A stretch of DNA of 8,048 nt from the NCBI GenBank assembly GCA_009781965.1, contig WQUS01000012.1, positions 1 to 8,048 on the forward strand, in the 5' to 3' direction. Origin of the DNA: Bacillota bacterium. GTDB taxonomy: Bacteria > Bacillota > Desulfotomaculia > Desulfotomaculales > Desulfallaceae. A program made the translations under genes and the position numbers. Positions 5,027 through 8,048 of this stretch are shown here, one piece after another; the first letter of the stretch is position 1, and each line of letters opens with the position of its first letter. Under the pieces are notes generated by a model that saw nothing but the letters and a program-made list of their open reading frames with translations, was not told where the DNA came from and searched no databases.

Positions 5027-6710
5027 AATGAGTACCGAATATCACCGTTATTTCCGTTCCCGAGCTGAGTTTGCTTTTCAGCAACAGCTTCCAATTATAC
5101 AAAACGCAAATGTGCTTGACAATCGAAAGCCCCAAACCGGTGCCGCCGTTTCGCTGGGAGCGGCTTTTTTCCACCCGGTAAAACCGCTCGAATATTCTGG
5201 TCTGTTCTTTGGGCGATATGCCGATGCCGTTATCAGAAACGGTGAGCTGGACGGCTTTTTGGCCACTTTCGATTTTTACGGAAATCTTGCCCCCTTGATT
5301 ATTATAACGCACGGCGTTCTCAATAATATTTTTAATAAGCTCATAAACATGCCTCGGCTCCGCTGTCACAATACCATCGCCCGCAGTTTCAAAGATGATC
5401 GCTTTTTCTTTGATGGAGGCTGATACGGTTTCCCGTGCCTCGCTCACTATTTTGGCCAGTGATACTGCAACGGGATTGATTCCTTTTGTATTTTCCAGTT
5501 CGGATAATTTAAGCATATCTCCAATAAGCCACATCATGCGGTCTGTTTCACGAGTAATGCGGTCAAGGTATTGGCGGATATTTTCATCTTTGTTGTTAAG
5601 GGCCGCCAACTCATTAAAACCCTTGATGGCAGTTAACGGGGTTTTTAACTCGTGTGAGGCATTTGCGAAAAACTGTTCCCGCCGTTTCGCGTTTTCGCGG
5701 TTTTCGGTGACATCAGACAATACAACCATGGTGAGTTTGTTATCAGGGAGCCGTTTTACTGATACGAGATAAATATTGCCATTTCGAGTAAGCTCAAATA
5801 AAGAGCTTTTAGCAAGACTGACGCAATCTTCTATCGAGTTGGCGAGGGATTTATCGTAGGACAGATAATGCAAATTTTTACTCAGCATATCGGATTGTAC
5901 ATTAAAGATATCAAGCGCCGCGGAGTTTATGAGCGTGATACTTTTATTTTCATTGACTACAAAGAGTCCATCCCCAATGTTATTGATAATGTAATCCAGC
6001 TTACTTTTCTCGTCGCGCAGATCGTTAATGCTTTTCTGTAAAACAAATGCGATATTGTCAATGTTTCTGGTGATTTCATCTATCTCCTCATAACTGCCGG
6101 CAACAGGATTCGGCTTATATTTGCCATTAGCCAATAGCCGCAGCTTTTGCTCGACAGAGCCAAAGGGCGTTACAACCCGGTTAACGACGCCCCGGATGAA
6201 AAAGAAACTCAGCAAGGCAACAAGGAACAGCAAAAATACGAGCAGCGGCAATGACCGATACAAATAAGCGTCGACTCTGGCTACGGGAATAGCGGTACGA
6301 ATGAAAACATAGCTATCGCCGCTTTTCACTTTTAAGGCATAATAAATTAAATCTACCCCCAAAGTGCCAGAGTGCCGGACATAAGCCGTTGGAGAACCCT
6401 TTGCGGCAGCTTGTATCTCCGGACGGTGCAGATGGTTTTCAAGGGTACGGACATCAACCTGGCTGCTGTCCGCTAAAACCGTACCGTCCGGTGCGACAAT
6501 CGTTATGCGTGTGTCACCGCCAACCTGCACGAAAGAGGACACATCAGTGTTATCGGTGTACAGGCCGGCACAAATTTGGGTCGTCTCAGCCACTGTTTCC
6601 TTAGCTAGGCTGATGTTGTCAGTGTATGTCACATAAACAGACGCAGCAAAAAACCCCAAAAGAGCGATAAATATTATCAATAGAGTATATAAAAACAGCC
6701 GTTTTTTCAT
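5025..6710 (-). CDS. phoR: PhoR-like membrane sensor histidine kinase
   Basis: The 561-residue protein has helix 1 at about 5-25, an extracytoplasmic sensor region of about 127 residues, helix 2 at about 153-174, a HAMP-like linker (about 172-225), a PAS domain (about 235-335), the dimerisation/phosphoacceptor domain with ASHELKTPLTAIKG and His353, and a complete ATPase domain: N box NIIENAVRYN (461-470), DNGIG (493-497), FERFYR (507-512) and GGTGLGLSI (522-530). All catalytic residues look intact. It should autophosphorylate and pass phosphate to the regulator encoded just upstream, whose stop it overlaps by ATGA (6707-6710), indicating translational coupling. Presence of phoU in the same run of genes makes phosphate limitation the likely signal; PhoR kinases are thought to read the Pst transporter through PhoU. 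The gene symbol is by architecture and context, not by a database match. Confidence 0.88.
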   Translation of the reverse strand: MKKRLFLYTLLIIFIALLGFFAASVYVTYTDNISLAKETVAETTQICAGLYTDNTDVSSFVQVGGDTRITIVAPDGTVLADSSQVDVRTLENHLHRPEIQAAAKGSPTAYVRHSGTLGVDLIYYALKVKSGDSYVFIRTAIPVARVDAYLYRSLPLLVFLLFLVALLSFFFIRGVVNRVVTPFGSVEQKLRLLANGKYKPNPVAGSYEEIDEITRNIDNIAFVLQKSINDLRDEKSKLDYIINNIGDGLFVVNENKSITLINSAALDIFNVQSDMLSKNLHYLSYDKSLANSIEDCVSLAKSSLFELTRNGNIYLVSVKRLPDNKLTMVVLSDVTENRENAKRREQFFANASHELKTPLTAIKGFNELAALNNKDENIRQYLDRITRETDRMMWLIGDMLKLSELENTKGINPVAVSLAKIVSEARETVSASIKEKAIIFETAGDGIVTAEPRHVYELIKNIIENAVRYNNQGGKISVKIESGQKAVQLTVSDNGIGISPKEQTRIFERFYRVEKSRSQRNGGTGLGLSIVKHICVLYNWKLLLKSKLSSGTEITVIFGTH

Positions 6711-7381
6711 AGTAGTATGTATCCTACCCCGCGAACGGTTTGGATGACAACCTCACTTTCAAATTCAGCAAGCTTTTTTCTCAATTCTTTGATGTGCACG
6801 TCAAGGGTGCGGGTCTCGCCTGCAAAATCTCCCCCCCACACCTCGGTGAATATAGCCTCCCGCTCCTGCACCTTTTCAGCGTTCCCGCCAAGCAAACACA
6901 GCAGATTGTATTCTTTGAGCGTCGTTTGAATTTGTTTGCCTTTTACAGTTACCCGATGCTTAGCTAAATCAATAACAATATCTTTGTAAATAATGCTTTC
7001 TATGGTCGTTTTGTTGTTTTTTCTCAGATTTGCCTTGATACGCGCGACAAGCTCAAGAACGCCGAAGGGTTTGGCAATATAATCATCGGCCCCCATATTC
7101 AGTCCTTTGACCTTTGTAATTTCTTCTCCTTTGGCCGATACCATAATGACCGGAATATGAGCGGTCAATTTATCAGCTTTCAAACGGGATAAGATCGTCA
7201 ATCCATCCTCATCGGGCAGCATGATATCAAGCAGAATCAGGTCGGGCAAATCATTGGCAAGGGCGTTAAAAAACGATTCGCCGCTTTCAAAGCAAAGACA
7301 AGTAAATTCATTTTCTAAGGTGTAAATATATAGTTCCTGTAGAGCAAAATCGTCCTCGACTGCGAAAATTTTTTGTCTCAT
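6707..7381 (-). CDS. phoP: OmpR/PhoB-family response regulator (PhoP-like)
   Basis: The 224-residue protein has an N-terminal receiver domain (about 1-120) with acidic residues Glu9, Asp10 and Asp11, phosphoacceptor Asp52 in LLDIMLPDEDG, Ser82 and Lys104 in IAKPFG. A C-terminal winged-helix DNA-binding domain (about 128-224) has the recognition-helix region TRTLDVHIKELRKKL and ends in the usual TVRGVGYIL wing. Such regulators bind direct repeats upstream of target promoters; in the PhoB/PhoP group these are phosphate uptake and scavenging genes. It follows phoU after 9 nt, and its weak ribosome site TGAGATGG includes the phoU stop codon, so translation is likely coupled. It overlaps the kinase gene by 4 nt. 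The phosphate role is inferred from phoU and the partner kinase. Confidence 0.88.
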   Translation of the reverse strand: MRQKIFAVEDDFALQELYIYTLENEFTCLCFESGESFFNALANDLPDLILLDIMLPDEDGLTILSRLKADKLTAHIPVIMVSAKGEEITKVKGLNMGADDYIAKPFGVLELVARIKANLRKNNKTTIESIIYKDIVIDLAKHRVTVKGKQIQTTLKEYNLLCLLGGNAEKVQEREAIFTEVWGGDFAGETRTLDVHIKELRKKLAEFESEVVIQTVRGVGYILL

Positions 7382-7390
7382 AAAACCATC

Positions 7391-8044
7391 TCAATTCTGG
7401 GGGTGATTACCGGTTATCGCGTACTCGACCCACTCCCCGATGTTCACGGCGTGATCGCCGATACGCTCCAGATATTTGGTGATCATCATAAACAGGATCG
7501 CCTGCTCCGCATAGTCCGGATTTTTCTTGATCAGCACAGTTAATTCTGCCATTACAATATTAAAAAGCGCGTCCACTTTATCATCAGTCACATCAAGGGA
7601 ACGAGCCAGTTCCAAGTCACGGTTGATATAAGCATGTACGCCGTCTTTGACCATCTGAATAATAATATCGGCCATTTTTGGAATATGCACTAACATTTTG
7701 ATGTATTCCCCATCGCCAAATTGGGTGGTGATTTCAGCTATATCCCGCGCTTGATCGCCGATCCGTTCAAGATCAGTAATCATTTTAAGCGCCGCTGTCA
7801 CTTCGCGAAAATCGCTTGCCACAGGGTGTTCCATCATGAGAATTTTTAAGCAGGACCGTTCAATGTCGCGCTCCATTTGATCAATCAAATCATCTTCATC
7901 GTAGACCTCTTTGGCAAGCTCAGCGTCCCGATCCGTAAGCGCCTTGACACACTTTTCGATCGCGGCTTCAATATGCCGGCACATCAACACGAGATTATCA
8001 AAAACGCCTTTTAATTCTTTTTCGTAGCGCGCTCTTATCGACAT
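7391..8044 (-). CDS. phoU: Phosphate-signalling protein PhoU
   Basis: The 217-residue, all-helical protein has the length of PhoU and its duplicated metal-binding signature: ERIGDQARDIAE (93-104) in the first half and ERIGDHAVNIGE (193-204) in the second, one per three-helix bundle. PhoU is a cytoplasmic, membrane-associated negative regulator that links the PstSCAB phosphate transporter to the PhoR kinase and limits phosphate uptake. The ATG at 8044 is only 4 nt from the window edge, so its ribosome site and any upstream gene (pstB is common in this position) cannot be seen. It is the first visible gene of a run phoU-regulator-kinase on the - strand. Confidence 0.95.
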   Translation of the reverse strand: MSIRARYEKELKGVFDNLVLMCRHIEAAIEKCVKALTDRDAELAKEVYDEDDLIDQMERDIERSCLKILMMEHPVASDFREVTAALKMITDLERIGDQARDIAEITTQFGDGEYIKMLVHIPKMADIIIQMVKDGVHAYINRDLELARSLDVTDDKVDALFNIVMAELTVLIKKNPDYAEQAILFMMITKYLERIGDHAVNIGEWVEYAITGNHPQN

Positions 8045-8048
8045 GATT

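Noticed and set aside
5028..5772. Open frames of about 125-131 codons on the + strand opposite the kinase gene
   Set aside because: They are antisense to conserved ATPase and phosphoacceptor domains, with no ribosome sites or recognisable protein features.

Overview
The window is typical chromosomal DNA of a Firmicutes-type bacterium. Shine-Dalgarno sites are strong, HelD is of the low-GC Gram-positive kind, the PhoP/PhoR pair is Gram-positive-like, and base composition is intermediate. An anaerobic lineage such as the Negativicutes or Clostridia would fit the YedF selenium-associated protein, but that placement is inference. No rRNA, tRNA, CRISPR array or recognisable transposase was seen.

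Layout: one gene lies on the + strand at the left (yedF, 137-754). The other five are on the - strand, so in transcription order (right to left) they read phoU, response regulator, histidine kinase, helD, and a 14-TMS-type MFS transporter. phoU, the regulator and the kinase are tightly packed (9-nt gap, then a 4-nt ATGA overlap) and form the 3' part of a phosphate-sensing operon. A pst transport operon may lie just beyond the right edge. A hairpin overlapping the kinase stop codon marks the probable end of that unit. helD then has its own candidate extended -10 promoter, followed in the leader by a terminator-like hairpin with a T-run, so it may be controlled by attenuation. No clear terminator or strong promoter separates helD from the MFS gene, so the two may be co-transcribed. 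A pair of an RNA-polymerase-clearing factor and a drug-efflux-type transporter would suit antibiotic or stress response.

The most unusual content is a 107-bp repeat present twice in opposite orientation on either side of yedF (1-107 and 824-930). The copies align without gaps at 90/107 identities. Each has a 23-bp stem around a 27-nt loop. The loop is almost invariant (26/27), while four stem base pairs differ between copies with both partners changed, which keeps the pairing. This is a strong sign of selection or templated correction acting on a folded hairpin (RNA or single-stranded DNA). It is the best candidate here for an undescribed element. All gaps between genes are under 300 bp: 755-956 (second repeat copy), 2634-2783 (little of note) and 4782-5024 (promoter, attenuator or terminator, operon-end hairpin).
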